Shown here: one piece after another, positions 1 through 12,227 of the stretch
Position numbering within the stretch: the first letter of the stretch is position 1
Layout of the letters: the number at the start of each line of letters is the position of its first letter
Origin: Medicago truncatula
Taxonomy: Eukaryota; Streptophyta; Magnoliopsida; Fabales; Fabaceae
Length of the DNA: 64,000 nt
NCBI RefSeq assembly: GCF_003473485.1
Contig: NC_053045.1
Span: 55,098,494-55,162,493, forward strand
Reading direction: 5' to 3'
The notes under the pieces: generated by a model
The model's database searches: none
What the model was told of the DNA's origin: nothing
The model's input: only the letters and a program-made list of their open reading frames with translations
Made by a program: the position numbers and the translations under genes

Positions 1-29
1 ACTTCTCTTCGTTGAATCCTCAATTAACA

Positions 30-1764
30 ATGGTACCATTTTATTTCTCCTTCTTAATTTTTCCTAATGTTTAACTCTTAATTCGATTCAGTGTTAACTG
101 ATTACTGATTAATTCTTGTTTTTTTGTATATGATGAAAATTTTGCAGACTGGAGAAGCAGTTAACCCTAAAGCATACCCTTTGGCTGATGCTCAGCTAAC
201 AATCACTATAATGGATCTTGTTCAACAAGCTGCTAACTATAAGCAACTCAAAAAGGGTGCTAATGAAGGTAACCCTAATTTCTTATTCACTTTTTGTTTA
301 ATGTCTTTTTTGTCCTTCGATTATTGATTTTGTTTGTTTTTGTTGTTGTGTTGCAGCTACTAAGACATTGAATAGGGGTATTTCTGAGTTTGTTGTTATG
401 GCTGCTGATGCTGAACCTCTTGAGATTCTTCTCCATCTTCCTCTACTTGCTGAGGATAAGGTATATTAGGGTTTTATTTATGTAATATATGATTTCATGT
501 AGTGAAATGACTAGCTTTGTTGACTAAGGGTGCGTTTGTTTTGGCTCCAAAAAAACTTTTTGGAAATGCTAAAAAAAACTAATTTCTGTTTGATTACTAT
601 CATTATTTATAAAGATTTGACTCTCTTACACTAGAGTTTCTTGTTTCTTGCTTGCAGGAATAGCTTTTCATTTTGAGGTTAAAAATGATTTTTTTTAATA
701 ATAAATGGATTTAAAAAAAAAATCCTGAAAAAACACTTAAAAAATTTAAAAAATAAAATCCAAATCAAATGGGGACGTACGTCTCATAACAAATTAAACC
801 GGTATATACTGAGTTCTTATGCTTTGTTGTGGTTTAGAGCAGCACCCTGATTATGATTATTACAGCTGCTCCTAGCGATAGGTTTTGATGTGTTTCATTT
901 GTGAATATATATGCTATTCTGTACTGTTTTGTAATCCACAAATACAGAATTCAAACGCTACTTGTTTTGAATATATATTTGTTTGATCATTTGTATCCAT
1001 ACAAACATTTATGATATGATGAAGGTTTTAAATTGTGGTTGTGTAGTGGTCTTCTATACTAATGAATAAAACTGCTGTATTTGCATTTGCTGCTATTTGC
1101 GACTTTTAAAACATGGTTATGAGTTTTTTACATGTCAGCTCATAGGATTCTGTAGCTTGTTGTCATGTAGCCTAGTTCCTTTGAAATGTTGAGGCTTTGA
1201 AATATAGTTCTCATTCACTGCCTATCTTTCCCTTGAATGTTGTTAGCTCTCGATGAGTCTGTTGTAACTCACCCATAAACCAAATCCAAGGGTGATAAAC
1301 CATGTGTGCAAGTAATATTACTCTGAACTGTCACAGTATCAGTAAAATTTATGGCTACTAATCTTTCTTCCGTGTGTTGCAATTTCTAAAACATCATGTA
1401 TTTTGTCTTAGCCATTTAAGCTGGTTCATTTTATTTCATTATTGTTCTGGTTTTTGTTTATCAGCAGTGTATAGATTATTAATCATGTGCACCTGTTTGA
1501 AATTTTTAGAATGTTCCCTATGTGTTTGTCACATCAAAACAAGCACTTGGGCGTGCTTGTGGTGTCACCCGACCAGTGATTGCTTGTTCTGTGACAACTA
1601 ATGAAGGGAGTCAATTGAAATCCCAGATTCAGCAACTCAAGGTATGCACAATGCTTCATTTTCATGATTTTCATTTTCACTATTGTTATATGTTACATCA
1701 ATTGAAAACGAATTCTGAATATTTGGTTGGTATGCAGGATGCTATTGAGAAGCTGCTAATCTGA
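30..1764 (+). CDS. SNU13: SNU13/NHP2L1 (15.5K) RNA-binding protein, 5 exons
   Basis: L7Ae-family protein that binds kink-turn RNA in box C/D snoRNPs and in U4 snRNA of the U4/U6.U5 tri-snRNP, in nucleolus and nucleus. Exons: 30-32, 148-268, 357-460, 1510-1641, 1738-1764. All introns are GT-AG and the sum is 387 nt, giving 128 aa, the usual family length. The coding part of exon 1 is only the ATG; exon 2 then starts [18 protein letters not shown]. The L7Ae core is clear: [18 protein letters not shown] (RNA-contact loop), then [19 protein letters not shown], then [20 protein letters not shown], ending DAIEKLLI. The match to plant and human SNU13 is near identical over the core, so identity is very secure. 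The start is chosen because ATG abuts a donor (ATG|gtacca) and gives the conserved M-T-G N-terminus. The promoter and most of the 5' UTR lie outside the window. Confidence 0.95.
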
Positions 1765-4231
1765 AAACTTCATTATCCGTATGATGGTATGATGGGCTTC
1801 TTGAGTTGTGCTGAAAGCGTCTTCGGAGGCCTTGACTGGACGACTTGTTGTGCTATTCTATACGCTATGTTAACTTATTTTAATTTTCTTTCTGCCGCTA
1901 AAGGTTGTTATTGTGTGGTATTTTTGTTTTAGTGAGTTATGTTTTGAACCCTTTTTGATCCTTTGACTAGTAGAATCCAGTTTTATGTCAAAAAATTGTT
2001 TACTGCACTTAACTGTTTTATTTATAAGAATTCTATTTTGGTTGTTGTTAGAGAATTAAACCTGTATAATGCATGAGTGTCTTTCGATGAAGTGGTCTCC
2101 TATAAACAGAAGTTAAGGCTTCTGAATAATTTTTAGCCTATCATATGCAGAAGCGATCTCTCTGTAATCAAAACTTAATGCAAATAGAAAATTGTGTTCA
2201 AAAAGTGGCAAGAACATGTCAAAATTACCCTTGTATAGTCATATTAAGTTCAAGAAGTGCAAAGATCATGTCAAAATTATGTCCAATAAGGACCAAAAAT
2301 GAAGAGAAATTCAGATAGAGTGAAAACATTAAAATCATTCTATAATCAAAAGATAAGTTTATAAATCAGTTTTTGCCTTTTTCATTTTGATATCATAGTT
2401 CATGGCTATTTGAATAATGAATTGCCAACCGTGGTAATTGTTTCTTACAAGTTCTTTCAATAACACTATATCACGAACTTGTTTGCTCATTTGTCTACTT
2501 GTTTGGTCTTGCTCGCTTGCATGTATATCTTTGCTTTAGATAAGCTGTTACGTCGTTCATTTAATATGACCAGTGTCTCCTTATTACCAAATTCTTTCTG
2601 TGATACAAACCTGACTTATATTCGTTGATCACTTTTTATTGTCTCAATAATTAGGCATGAGATAAATATCAATAAATTCTAAATCTAAAAATGTAACAAA
2701 TCAATAGTTTTATTGGTCCATATGGGAACCTTTTTGCCAATAGTTCACACCAGCCTTGCCCAACAACGACTGTACAGATAGTAAAAAAAGAAAGAAAAAA
2801 AAATCCCCATAACTATAATCAAAAAGAAAAAAATCACCATAACTTCATGATCAAAATTCAAAAAAATTACCTTATGAACTTTGAAAACCTTTGTCAAATG
2901 AGAATTGGATTTCACCAGACATGCTTCTTGATTTTAGCTGTCCGATTTCAAATTGCCAATACAGTATTAATTAAAGGTGAATCAGTAAAAATGTAACTAG
3001 AGTTTTTCATAAAAAAATGTAATGTGAGTTGACTATTTAAAATCGATAATCGAGATAAATTAGTGCGTATAAATGTGTTTTTCCAAATGCACTAAATCTT
3101 TATATCTCTGTCAAACGGGAACTCTGAGTTTTTGGACGAGCAGCATTTTAACATTACAATTCATAATATATCGATTAAATAATCATACGTACAAAACATG
3201 TACTTGCATTCATTTATATATATATATATATATGCCCCTCTCCGAAATTATTCATACATTTGAAAATAATGTGAAGAATTTTTGACTGCTGAGGTTTTGA
3301 GGATTTATGTTTGCATAGCAATAGTTTTTTCTGTCAAATAATATAGTGAGGAAAATCTTATATTAAATGTGGAGAGGTTAAATTCCGGATTTAAATTTGC
3401 GCTCTGAGACATCAAATGTTCTTACATCTATTTTTTTTTTTGAAAGAAAATGTTCTTACATCTATTATTTAGTAAGATATGCTCACAAGAGAGTATAACA
3501 ATATTATTTATTCCACACGGAAACAAATAAAAGGAATATATTATTTTATTTTATTTAAAAAAAAATGATATTCATTCATTCAAATCGATAGAGTACATCA
3601 TTCAACGCCACTAAAAACGTAAATGATGAATCTGCGAACAAACTCACAACATTCAAGTTAACAGCATAGAACGACATAATGCCTACAAAAATATATGATA
3701 AAATTAAAGTGATCGGGATACATATGTCTCTAGATCTGCAACGTTGACACCCAAATCTTTGATTGAATAATCGATATTTCAATATGAATCAAATGAACAC
3801 CGCAACAAGATGGGAAATCAAACAACGCCACAGAAGACGACAAACAACACACCACCACACTCAGATGACAAAATCATGAAGAAAAAAATCTAGATCTATG
3901 TGAAAATCACTCATTTAGATTGAAATAGAGAGAAATAAAATATGAAGATGAGTGATTTGTCAAAAATTGACCCAAAATGAATATATTAAAATAAAAGATG
4001 AAGATAAGAGGGAGGTTTTTTTAAAAAAATAATAATAATATTTATTGGAATTACACTTTTTAAATTAAATTTATTGGAGAGAGGTTTTTTTTCAATGTTG
4101 AAATTAAAATTTTCATATTAAAAGGAATATATTATTAGAATCGAAACTTCGGTAAATATATTAGCGATGTTTTTCTTTAAAAGAAAAGAAACAAAATGAA
4201 TATATTAATTGGAAGTGAAATGTCACATTAG
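1765..4231. other. Intergenic: 3' UTR then AT-rich spacer
   Basis: The first few hundred bases are the SNU13 3' UTR. The rest is AT-rich with no exon I can support. A (TA)n microsatellite lies at about 3216-3233. The segment 3540-3850 reads on the minus strand like the A/T-tailed 3' end of a dispersed retroelement, but I found no protein domain in it. Confidence 0.5.
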
Positions 4232-4313
4232 GTGGACGTGCCGGAGTGGTTATCGGGCATGACTAGAAATCATGTGGGTTTTACCCGCGCAGGTTCGAAT
4301 CCTGCCGTCCACG
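4232..4313 (+). tRNA. tRNA-Ser (AGA anticodon)
   Basis: 82-nt class II tRNA with a long variable arm. The 7-bp acceptor stem pairs GTGGACG (4232-4238) with CGTCCAC (4306-4312), with discriminator G at 4313. The A box lies around CCGGAGTGGTTATCGGG. The anticodon loop CTAGAAA carries AGA and is closed by TGA/TCA pairs. The T arm is GCAGGTTCGAATCCTGC. No intron and no encoded CCA, as expected in a nucleus. Pol III terminator: the T run from 4315. Confidence 0.95.
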
Positions 4314-5718
4314 CTTTTTCTTAACCTTTTGTTCTTTTTAAGGATTTGAATACTACAATTCACATTTAGCTAAGGTCCACTATTTTCCATTTTTAGAAGG
4401 CATGAATCATGATGACCACAATCTTTTTTTTCCTTTTTTTCTCTTTCTCTGTGGTGTACATTAAATGTCTTATCAGCCTACCAGATACCAAACGTGTTAT
4501 TATTCTCTGGATTTCCATCTCCCATTGCTGTGCACTAAAAATGCAAGATATCATTCTTTATTATGTACACAAGGTTACAAGCCATCTTGGTCCTCATGAG
4601 ATCAATGATTGTATTCAAATCTTTATGTTTATCCATAAAACCTAAACTAGCAATGTGTGATTTGATTTGGGCAACAAAATGCATGATAGAAACATAAATT
4701 TAGATTAAAAAAGTCGACCATAAAGGGGATTGGATTTCCTTTTGCCACAAATTATATGTATCCAACATTTCGATTCACACCTGTATGAGATGAACATCAT
4801 TCCATTACTGCAGCAATAACGAATTCAATTAAATATTCAAGAAAAAAATATTGCATGTACTTTCAAAAACTTTTTGAATATGACTTTTCTCATCAAGAAA
4901 GCTTATGAATAATCTCAACTAATTAATAGATTTATACACTGTTAAATCTTTATATATCACGTCTAATTCCTCCTCACGAAACCGAAATCAATTCTCTCAT
5001 ATTACATTATGTTTTTATATTGAGTTTAACTCATTCATAGAATATCAACTTATAAAGTGAGATGTGTCACTTATTTGAGATGTAAAAGTTAATTACATAT
5101 TAGTTAGATTGATTAGGAGTTAGTTGGTCTAATCGACTATATAAGCTTTAATGTATTCTTTGATTTAAACATTATCTCATAATCAATATTATTTCTCTAC
5201 CTTTCTTTCATTTATAAACTTATTTAAGATCTTAACTTTATTATATCTGAATGATCTGACTCTTAGATTTATCCTAATATTCACAACATTTTATTTCAAA
5301 TTTGACAATGCAATACAAATACCAAGAGAGGGACGAATATATTAGCATTTTGTAATTTCATAAATCACTTTGGAATATTAATAAAGAGAGTAGGTTGATA
5401 CAACATTACAATTTTAGAGACCAAATTGACCAACACCAAATTGCACAATTTTTATATTGAATAAACACTCCTGTGCGGTGGCAATAAAATAATGTTATGC
5501 ATATGATAAACCTAGAGAGTGCATTCTTCACTAATTCGCCTCTTAATGATAGTTATGACCTGCGACAAAAACCAAGTCATAGTCATCAACTTAATCAAAG
5601 AAATCAATCTTATCTTTTTATAATTGCAATTTTATACCATCCCTATTTGTTCATACTCTGCATGATCGACACTCAACACGGAGAGTCTTATCACATTAAA
5701 AGATATTTGGATGGAATA

Positions 5719-6012
5719 CGGGTATGCTCCATTTAGGTTAAGCTCCATTTATTCTATTTAGGGTTTGGATGCAAGATATGTAGCAAAAAAATATCTAACG
5801 GTTGAGATGTTAAATTAAAAAACGATAAAAGATTGTTGCGATATGAGAGAAAAGAATGAAACATGATTTGTTTGTTATTATTATGTATTTTTATTAAACA
5901 AATATTTGTTTTTTAATTTAAAATCTCAATCGTTAGATATTTTTTTGCTAAATATCTTGCATTCAAATCTTAAATGGAGTAAATTGAGCTTAGTTTAAAT
6001 GGAGCATACCCG
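5719..6012. mobile_element. MITE-like foldback element, ~294 bp
   Basis: The ends are inverted copies: CGGGTATGCTCCATTTA on the left and its complement on the right. Similarity continues about 120 bp inward on each arm (including TATCTAACG-TTGAGAT-TTAAATTAAAAAAC), leaving a short AT-rich centre. No coding capacity. A clear target duplication was not seen. Confidence 0.7.
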
Positions 6013-6184
6013 GACTCATTTGCATGACACTAATGAGAAAAAGTAAAGTGAATTATAATGTTGTTTATGATAACCACTTTACGCATGTATATATAAATAT
6101 AGCAAAGAGATAATTTAATTTTTAAACACGGCATCGATCCAAGGACAGATTAATTAAAAGGAATTAATTTTCCCGTCTACTTGT

Positions 6185-6600
6185 AAGACCTTATTTAAAT
6201 GTAAGACGGGACTACCATCGCTAATTCGTAATCGATCTCATTGGTTTGCCTCTAGTTAAACTCGACACGAGAGTTTTGAAAAGAAATTCGGAACAGTTGC
6301 TTAGAGACATGCATTGTACAACCCGATTATGTTATATACATGTCTGAAAATACTCAAAGATCTTCTTAGAATCCAAAACAAAGTCTACACTATCAAATTA
6401 AAGATCCGCCACCCACCCTAAGGTGGCGTGCAACCCAATGACCTCTCCCACTTCAACAACACAAAGCGGGGGAAACGAAATAGTCATTGCCAATATAAAT
6501 TGTCCTTAATCATCTCTTATGAAAATACCGAGTTCAACCTTCTTAAATGAGGTTAAGAACGAACCATCAATGTTACATTTATATCAACCTTGTGATGGTT
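6185..6600 (-). pseudogene. RNase H-like (RVT_3) fragment of a LINE-type element
   Basis: On the minus strand a broken reading frame gives CNIDGSFLTSFKKVELGIF, then IRDD, a stop, GQFILAMTISFPPLCVVEVG, EVIGLHATLGWVADL, a stop, FDSVDFVLDSKKIFEYFQ, and farther on NSRVEFN, a stop, RQTNEIDYELA. This is the order of the plant non-LTR 'putative ribonuclease H' domain (CNID-F start, ALEW-like helix, VDFE-D-K, RRQAN-ELA end). In-frame stops and a frame change between blocks show it is dead. Similarity may extend weakly to about 6670. No reverse transcriptase part is visible nearby. Confidence 0.65.
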
Positions 6601-8566
6601 TCAGTATTAGTTCCTGGCTGATCAGAATTATGAGTACACCCAATGCCCGCCTGAATTACTTGTTTTCTTCCACTCTTCCAATAAAGTAGTTGTGGATGAA
6701 TAGATGAACGGTGGATGATTAAATACAATGTTCAACCATAAATTGTAGTACAATATTCAACCATAGATTGTAGTAGATATAATTGAATACATGCAAACGA
6801 ATAAAAAACAAAAAACTAGAATGATTGTTTTTTTTAATGAAAAATGATATTTGTATAACTATTTTACAATAAACAGAACTGCTGCGCAAAAAACTCCATC
6901 CATAACAGCTGAAAATAGACATGACAGATGCCTATAGCTAAACATAAGTTTGTTAACATAATTACAGCAATCTCTTTTAATCTACCATTGTGGCAACAAA
7001 GAAACATTGTTTTGTATACCAATAGCAGAAAACTCACAAATTAAATTCAAAAGTAATATTCAATTATCTGTCCTTTATTTTTATTGTAATGGTTGATTAA
7101 CATAGTTAGTGTTAGGAGAGGTTAGTGTCTATTACAAAATTAGAGTGTGCGAGTGACATTTCACAAAAACTCAGGAGAGATCAATTTAATTTTTCCATGC
7201 AATTTAATGACACTTCATTTTATAATTTTTTTTTATAACTTGTTGATTGTAGAAAAGAAAAACAAATCCTCATTCCAAACAAACTCAAGATATTGTTAAA
7301 CCACATGTCGGTAAAAAAAGACAACTATGCCAACTTGTTAAAACTTGGTGATGACTGGTTGCTTTCCTTTTGCACAAATCTAATTCACAATTGGTTTCTT
7401 TTATTCGAACAATTATCTTTAGAACTCACTGCTTTAACTAACACGGATATTTTTAATCAATATACTTTAGTTAAAGGGACATACTAATCGGTGTCCTCGA
7501 AACACTGATTAAGAAAGCTAAAATGAAAGTTTTAAATTGAAAATGATATTTTGTTGACTTTTGAAAAATTGATTGTACAATTTTTAATACAATACCTACT
7601 TTATTTGTTTCATTAAGCGATGCTCGAAAGCACCAGTTAACATTTTTGAGGTTTAATCATTCATCGTCCCGAAGAATGAAATTTCTAAGATATAGGAGTA
7701 AAACTTAGCAACCATCCTTCCTTAAAAAAAAAAAAAAGAAAAAAACTTAGCAACCATGATATCAAAATTACTCTTCAATTCATGCTTGAAATACGTGGGA
7801 ACAAAATTGTGAACCCACAACACACGCTCAGGTATGGGCTCTAGTAGTGAATCAGAAAACCAGTTAGGGGAAAGTCAACGCTCTAAAAATTGTGCTAACA
7901 AATGTCGCATGACTTTTTAAAGATTTTATTTAAAAAAAAATTCTTTAAAAACGTCAAATACTATAATTTTTAATAAACAATTTTTTTATAAAAATATATA
8001 ATTTTTAAGATCCTAAGAAATGTTTTCGAGGTATTCGTTAGCAATGTAAAACACCTTATTTTTTAGAGTAAATGAAAAACAAATAAAAATTGAACAATAA
8101 AGTCATCGATAAAAAAAATATAAACATGAGAGTTGGCCATAAATCATGATATATTATATACTATCCCATCATGCCATGTTAATAATGTAGATAGATCTTA
8201 TGAGGAAATTGGGGTACAGTGTGATGGAGTTATAAAACTAATATAAGCAAATTATATTGGTGGATGCAACTGTATGCTTCGTTGTTTTTTTTTGTTTTTT
8301 ATTTTTTATTTTAAATATGAGTTTGTTGTAACATATGAGTTCTCATGTTGTCCTAATTTCATTTGTGCTTACTTTCATTTTTCAGTTAAGCTGTTGCTTG
8401 ATAAATTTTCTTTTGAAATATACATGTTAGTAAAATAAGTTAACGTGCTAAAAAATGTTAGAAGAACAAAACACGACTAACGTGGGGCTCTGATTAGGGA
8501 GAGCTTATAGGTCTCCCAATATGAGTGAGTGAAATATACTATAATTTTTAGCGGTTGGATATTGAA

Positions 8567-8779
8567 GGTACTTTGTTTTAAAATAAGTGAATTTGTTGAC
8601 TGTTGCACACATGTCAATACACATATTTAATCTTTAATATGATTTAATTATGAATAAAAAAAAATTATAAAAATTTAATATTTTTAAAAAATATTTATCA
8701 AGACAAATCTAATAACATCATACATGTTTATGTGTGCAGCAGTCAACAATGTTACCTATTTTAAAAGAGAGGGAGTAGT
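8567..8779. mobile_element. MITE-like inverted-repeat element, ~213 bp
   Basis: The left arm TTTTAAAATAAGTGAATTTG followed by TTGACTGTTGCACACATG is mirrored on the right by the complement of TTTTAAAATAGGTAACATTG and TTGACTGCTGCACACATAAA. The right end carries the CTCCCTCT-type terminus common in plant MITEs. AT-rich centre, no ORF. Confidence 0.6.
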
Positions 8780-9151
8780 TAACAGGGTTGAATTATCTGC
8801 ATGCCTTTGAGTAGAAGTTCACTTTGACATTAAAATGACTAATTAAATAGCCTCAGTTGCTAAAACTCGACTATACTAAACTCAACTGTCTTTGATTTGA
8901 CTCATTTTTAATTCGGCAGTAGCCTGTTTATAAATAATCATTCAAATCATATTTTGGTACAAAGAGGTACACACATTAGAGGATACATTCTAGTAAGCAC
9001 TATAGTATATACTCTATCTTTGCGATTTGTGGGTGGATACAATAAATTACTAATATTTTGTGAATATTATGTAAGGATACTAGGTTTATGATAGGTTGAA
9101 AGTATGCAAGGTTAAAGTATTGTACTACTTAATCATGAGATGCTAATTAAG

Positions 9152-9230
9152 TTTTTAGGTTTATTTAATTAATGATGTATGTGGTTCATATTATGAACTA
9201 CATAAATCATTAATTAAATGAACCTAAAAA
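9152..9230. repeat. Near-perfect 79-bp palindrome
   Basis: TTTTTAGGTTTATTTAATTA on the left is answered by TAATTAAATGAACCTAAAAA on the right. The arms continue through ATGATGTATGTGGTTCATA and the complementary TATGAACTACATAAATCAT to a centre near 9191. It could fold into a long hairpin with few mismatches. It is probably the core of a small MITE. Confidence 0.75.
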
Positions 9231-10959
9231 GTAAAATTTGTTTATATTTAAGAACGGAAGGAGTATAACCCAAAACTTACTTAAAACTCAAATAAAAAAT
9301 GCTTGGTTGGAGATGCTACAAGGGCAGAGGAATGGCTATCGACAAAGTGGTTATGTGGTAGCATGTTTAAACAACTATTCTCAATCTGAGACAGTGGAGA
9401 ACCATTTTTGCATGTTGCATGTTGGTCTAATGGCTGGACGGCACAATTATATTTTGGTGCTGTCTGTTGGCTTTGCACGTGCAGTACAATGCACATGGAT
9501 CTGGTGTGGGTATTTGGGTATAACAATAATAATAATTATATTAAATTTATAATGCTAGGACATTATTAATTTAAGTTGAGATCTTCTATATATATATATG
9601 GGCGCTAATTAAAGATGATTCTGTGTCAACTTTGTGGACCTACTCGGTATCAATCAATTATTTTAGTCAACACATTGTATTTAATTTGGTAGTAGTTTTC
9701 TAATTATGCATTTGATGAATATCGCCACGTACCGATCCTTGCAATATGATTGAGTGAAAGAAAATCAGATACGATTAAGGAAGAATAGTGTGATTAACCT
9801 TTGTATGTTTTTTGCAGCAAGTAAAGTAAAGACCTAAAGGGAAGTTACGACACCACGTAGGATGAGGGAATTAATATAAGAAAAGGGTAACCAACCATTT
9901 TCATACTTAGACCGGGGATGTCGATGATCGGACCTGCAACAATTAGTTCTTACATAATCAGCATTGAGGTGTGATGATGGCAAAAGTGTGACATGTTGTT
10001 ACATTAAACTTTTAACTTCAAAACACAAATTAATTCACGACTATTTAATGTGTTAATCATTTTCGTAGTTTTTTTTTTTTTGTTGTTGAAGGGAGCCACT
10101 TGGTAGTTTAGTTACCATTTGTTAACGAGGACTTAAACTACGTCAAAACACTAACATTTTATCTGTTAGTCAATTGCTTATTCATTAAAGTTTTCAGCTA
10201 CTTCTCCATTGTTTGCAACTTCTTTCTCATTATATCCTCTTGAATAGGAACGACATCTACATGATTAAGTAATAGTATTCATTTTAATGGAGAAAGTTGG
10301 AAAGAAAATGTTAGATATTGGGGAGGTTGGGGGAGCGGTAGAAGCTACAACGAGTTAAACGTTAAAAGACTAATAAGAGATTTTAACATTGTATCTTCAT
10401 TAAAAAAATTATGTGTAATATTATTCATCGCGAGAGATTATTTCAATAAGTGGTCATGAAATGTATTTATCCAATAAAAATTGCCGCTGGCCTGAAAACG
10501 CAGGTATATATATAGTGTAGTTTATGAGAGATGGTATTGAGTAACCGAATTGTGAGTTGTTGGCCCCAAAAACATGGAGTAGATGGGTGTGATTTCTGAG
10601 AGAGATGTTACTCACTATTGAGTATCTCATTTGTGGAATTGTCATGAGGATATCTCTCCTGACAAGTAGCAATTTCCTTTATATATTCAACATATTTAAA
10701 CTCATTTAAAGTCGATGTGAGATTAACCACTCGCATTGAATCCAACAATCTATAATTCAAGTTTTAGTCTCCATATCTTACTCCGCAAGGAAGACTTTCG
10801 ATAGAAAGATTCAATACCAATATCCAGTTTCACTACCCCGTCAAGCCGAACTAGGAATTTGATATTGCTTGTTGAGGAACCTAGGGAAGCATCGGGAGCA
10901 ATAACGGTATATAGATCACATCTCTTATATATTAAACATGTAACTTTTTTCTTTTTTTT

Positions 10960-11090
10960 TTGTCAAGTAGTCTAATGGCTAGAGCTCACACAATTTAATT
11001 GTGGAGAAGTGGAGTGTCCGGGGTTCGAACCCCGGCTCCTGCATATAATATACAATATTCATACCAACTGAGCTAAGCTCACAAAAATTC
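10960..11090. repeat. tRNA-derived SINE-like sequence(s)
   Basis: The stretch has a perfect B box inside CCGGGGTTCGAACCCCGG, a plus-strand head (TCTAATGGCTAGAGCTCACA), and to the right a minus-strand tail ending in the complement of GTGAGCTTAGCTCAGTTGG. Because the B box is palindromic, two half elements in opposite orientation appear fused. It cannot fold as a tRNA. Confidence 0.6.
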
Positions 11091-12100
11091 AAACATGTAA
11101 CTTATTCGTAGTCAATGTGGAAGTATCAACTCACACTTTTTTACCAAACAAGATAATGTATTTATTAGTCATTCTCTTTGAATAAACAACATACCTTTTA
11201 TAGTTAGTCCTTTTTTTAAAAAGTTAACATTCTTAATTTTCTTTAAAATGGTTAATTATAAAAATACCACCTGATGATATATGCTTTTGTGGTTTGTATA
11301 GTAATGGAATATCAAGAAATCAGCAAACCTTAACATTTTAAACCAAACTAAAAGGAGATGAGAGGTACGGCAAAAACAAAACAAAAAAGACTTGCTCCAA
11401 AAGTGAAAATGTACATGCATCAATATAATCTAAAGTAACTATGTGAACAATCAATTATTGTAGTTTATTCCTCACATTAGCAATGTGAGTGCAGGTAACC
11501 CCATTTATGACATTGAAAAAAATTGACATTTGGGTAAGATGTGGCCCTTTATAGTTAAAGCCACATAATAATGTTAATCACACACGCAGTTATAACTTTA
11601 TAAGGTTTTCAATTGAAAACATTAACCATATACAAAGGCACAATTGAGTCCTTGCATTTCTAACTACAATGACAATTGACAACAAAAAAATAAAGGTAAA
11701 GATTAAGGATCCTTTTCAAATGTGGGGTATCAAAAGCACTTTGAAGGAGTCCTCCATGAGGTAGTGGCTCACAATCACAGACTTCATAACACAAAAGAAG
11801 AGATCACAGATTGATATTGCAATGTTGTTGTTATTATTGTTGCATGTCCCATATTCCACTAATTTCTCTTGATCTCTCTTCATCAATCAATCCACATTAC
11901 CTTTTATTTTTATTTTTATTTTTACTCATTAATAATATTTTCAAAAATAAATGGTTTGAATTTATCCTAGAACCTTCCACTGTATATTTTGTGTCAAACC
12001 TAATCCCTAACTTTATTTGAAAGAGTGATCTGTCTCAAATGAATATAGTGGACATGTCACTTTCATATTCTTATTGGTATTTGTTGAGTCCACTTTTTGC

Positions 12101-12110
12101 CTATAAATAG
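12101..12110 (+). promoter_or_regulatory. TATA box of the NPF gene
   Basis: CTATAAATAG lies 118 bp before the start codon, a textbook plant core promoter. Transcription would be expected to start about 30 bp downstream, giving a 5' UTR of roughly 90 nt. Confidence 0.75.
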
Positions 12111-12227
12111 GAAATCTCTCACAACAAACCTAATCAAGTGAGTTGAAGTGTATATACAACAATCTCAAGAGTATACCTTCTTTCTACATTAACACCTAGA
12201 GTTCTTTTCTTTGTGAAACTTCATAAC

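Larger units (their letters stand above)
4314..12100. other. Gene-free spacer with MITEs and dead transposon pieces
   Basis: Nearly 8 kb without a supportable gene. It holds an RNase H pseudogene, three inverted-repeat elements and a tRNA-like repeat, listed separately. Other open frames here are short, lack recognisable domains and are probably chance. A single MITE-type end (complement of the common plant CTCCCTCCGTT terminus) sits near 9250-9265. Confidence 0.5.

Noticed and set aside
9238-9552. 104-aa ORF
   Set aside because: Begins in a MITE terminus, has no recognisable domain and is overlapped by an equally long antisense ORF.
10981-11045. Possible tRNA gene with perfect T arm GGGGTTCGAACCCC
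   Set aside because: No acceptor stem or anticodon arm can be paired; it fits the tRNA-derived SINE family.
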